From the NCBI GenBank assembly GCA_020975725.1, contig QXJR01000021.1, forward strand, positions 310,001 to 374,000: a DNA stretch of 64,000 nucleotides. Direction: 5' to 3'. The notes under the pieces were generated by a model. It saw only the letters and a program-made list of their open reading frames with translations. It searched no databases and was not told the origin of the DNA. Both the position numbers and the translations under genes were made by a program. Positions within the stretch are counted from its first letter, which is position 1. The number at the start of each line of letters is the position of its first letter. This document shows, one piece after another, positions 63,028-64,000 of the stretch. Source of the DNA: Picocystis sp. L7. Lineage: Eukaryota > Chlorophyta > Picocystophyceae > Picocystales > Picocystaceae.

Positions 63028-64000
63028 ATGGCGGCCTTGGTGCGGCCACCGCGCACCTTTTGGCGCACCTTCTCGCATCGAACGAGTCGGAGGAAAGGAT
63101 GGAGGATCGCTGCTGGAGACGAGGAGAAGGAGGTGGAAGATGATGAACAGGTGGAAGTGGAAGAAGAGGAAGGAGGCGTGCCTTGGAAGAACAAAGAAAT
63201 GCCATGGACCGACGTCGGTTGGAAAGCCAAGGACACCAAAGATCGAGTCCAAGACTTCAAACAAACTCCGTTGTATATGATGAGCGCAAGATCCATCCAA
63301 AGGGTCCGGAAAGAAGCGGACCGACTGGTCGACAGCCTTGCCCAGCTGCTCATCCACAAACGTTGGAAGTGGTTGGTGGACCACCTGATGGCCATGGCGT
63401 CCGCCTACGTACTCGTCTTGATATTTATGGCCACTGCACCCTACCACACACCCGAATTCGTAGCGTACCAATGGCCACAATGCATCGCCACGGAACACTT
63501 CAAGTACAAACTAAAGAACATCCGGATGACGCCGAAATTCAGCAAGTCCGGAAAGCTACCGAGACGTCCCGGGGTCTTGGAAGACCTTATGCAACCCTCT
63601 GCTGTCATGCAACAGGCAAAGAAGGAGATTGAAGACAAACGATACGCTGACCTGAACGGGTCGTTCTTTTTCCTGGAAACCGCCACGGGGGCGTACGTGG
63701 AACATAATAAGGATGTCATGTACTCCGCGGGATCTACCATCAAGCTCCCGATACTGATCGCCTTCTTGCAAGCTGTGGATTCCGGAGAGGTCTCCCTGAC
63801 AGAAAAATTAACAGTCAAAGATGAACTGGTTGGAGCCGGAGCCGGTGGAATGCAATACAAACCACTTGGCACTCAATTCGAGGCCCTTGAAGTTGCCGAC
63901 CAAATGATCGTGGTCAGTGATAACACTGCTACGAATATGATCATCGAACGCCTTGGGGGTATCTTGGCGCTGAATCGAGTGTTCAAGTCGTGGGGGCTAG
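63028..64000 (+). CDS. Class A beta-lactamase/DD-peptidase fold protein, plastid-type, cut by window end
   Basis: An open frame from the ATG at 63028 to the right edge (324 codons seen, no stop). The N terminus ('MAALVRPPRTFWRTFSHRT') is acid-free and Arg/Thr-rich, a transit peptide. An acidic stretch follows, then one membrane helix (about 117-138, 'MAMASAYVLVLIFM'). The serine-hydrolase domain has Ser236-x-x-Lys239 in 'YSAGSTIKLPILIAFLQ' and 'SDN' at 297-299, the first two motifs of class A beta-lactamases and related cyanobacterial hydrolases. The KTG motif would lie beyond the window. It may act on peptidoglycan peptides or be a repurposed hydrolase. The start is supported by the dyad about 110 bases upstream. 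Confidence 0.75.
   Translation, partial: MAALVRPPRTFWRTFSHRTSRRKGWRIAAGDEEKEVEDDEQVEVEEEEGGVPWKNKEMPWTDVGWKAKDTKDRVQDFKQTPLYMMSARSIQRVRKEADRLVDSLAQLLIHKRWKWLVDHLMAMASAYVLVLIFMATAPYHTPEFVAYQWPQCIATEHFKYKLKNIRMTPKFSKSGKLPRRPGVLEDLMQPSAVMQQAKKEIEDKRYADLNGSFFFLETATGAYVEHNKDVMYSAGSTIKLPILIAFLQAVDSGEVSLTEKLTVKDELVGAGAGGMQYKPLGTQFEALEVADQMIVVSDNTATNMIIERLGGILALNRVFKSWGL

Overview
This 64 kb window is nuclear DNA of a eukaryotic microalga, most likely green-lineage and prasinophyte-like, although I cannot name the species. The pointers are: many genes with transit-peptide-like N termini (PRC-barrel protein, ribosome recycling factor, isopropylmalate synthase, a Ycf3-interacting protein, a beta-lactamase fold protein, a cis-prenyltransferase); a MurG glycosyltransferase, known in eukaryotes from algae and plants that keep plastid peptidoglycan genes; a plant-type sterol C24-methyltransferase; and secreted proteases with SPPPP hydroxyproline-type spacers. 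Genes are dense and mostly have 0 to 2 introns of 68 to 193 nt, crowded into the 5' part of the gene, with donors mostly GTGCGT, GTGAGN or GTACGT. I rebuilt the spliced models by hand from frame, splice dinucleotides and family alignment from memory; exon limits are in the entries.

Layout. 0-11 kb: the end of a Bet1-type SNARE, a plastid PRC-barrel protein, a Golgi-type sulfotransferase, two tandem cyclin T/K genes, V-ATPase subunit d behind a pyrimidine minisatellite, and an AT-richer insert carrying a broken tyrosine-recombinase (Crypton-like) gene. 11-33 kb: mitochondrial Lon, an unrecognised protein with a possible NT-type C2 domain, Y3IP1-like thylakoid protein, SART1/Snu66, an aromatic-hydroxylase-type FAD monooxygenase, a UBA-UBX protein, a SET2-type H3K36 methyltransferase, a cis-prenyltransferase and a divergent beta-tubulin.

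33-49 kb: a tandem segmental duplication. The block subtilase - trypsin - LSm10-like is present at 33.07-39.14 kb and again at 43.09-48.54 kb, nearly identical. The largest difference is a proline-rich domain of about 200 residues, long in the first subtilase and nearly absent in the second. A third, diverged trypsin gene and an AT-rich stretch lie between the copies.

49-64 kb: a fusion of an FAD/NAD(P) oxidoreductase with a CS (p23-like) domain, plastid ribosome recycling factor, a SAM methyltransferase, MurG, sterol methyltransferase, a Golgi-type apyrase with two small 5' introns, plastid 2-isopropylmalate synthase and, cut by the right edge, a class A beta-lactamase fold protein with a transit-peptide-like N terminus.

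The most notable points are (i) MurG, an undecaprenyl-diphosphate-synthase-type prenyltransferase and a penicillin-recognising-fold hydrolase within 36 kb, suggesting that plastid peptidoglycan chemistry persists; (ii) two recurring promoter dyads, ATCGATA in clusters and CCTTTC-N-GAAAGG; (iii) the secreted-protease duplication, in which intron retention could release the subtilase from its membrane anchor; and (iv) the CS-FAD fusion.
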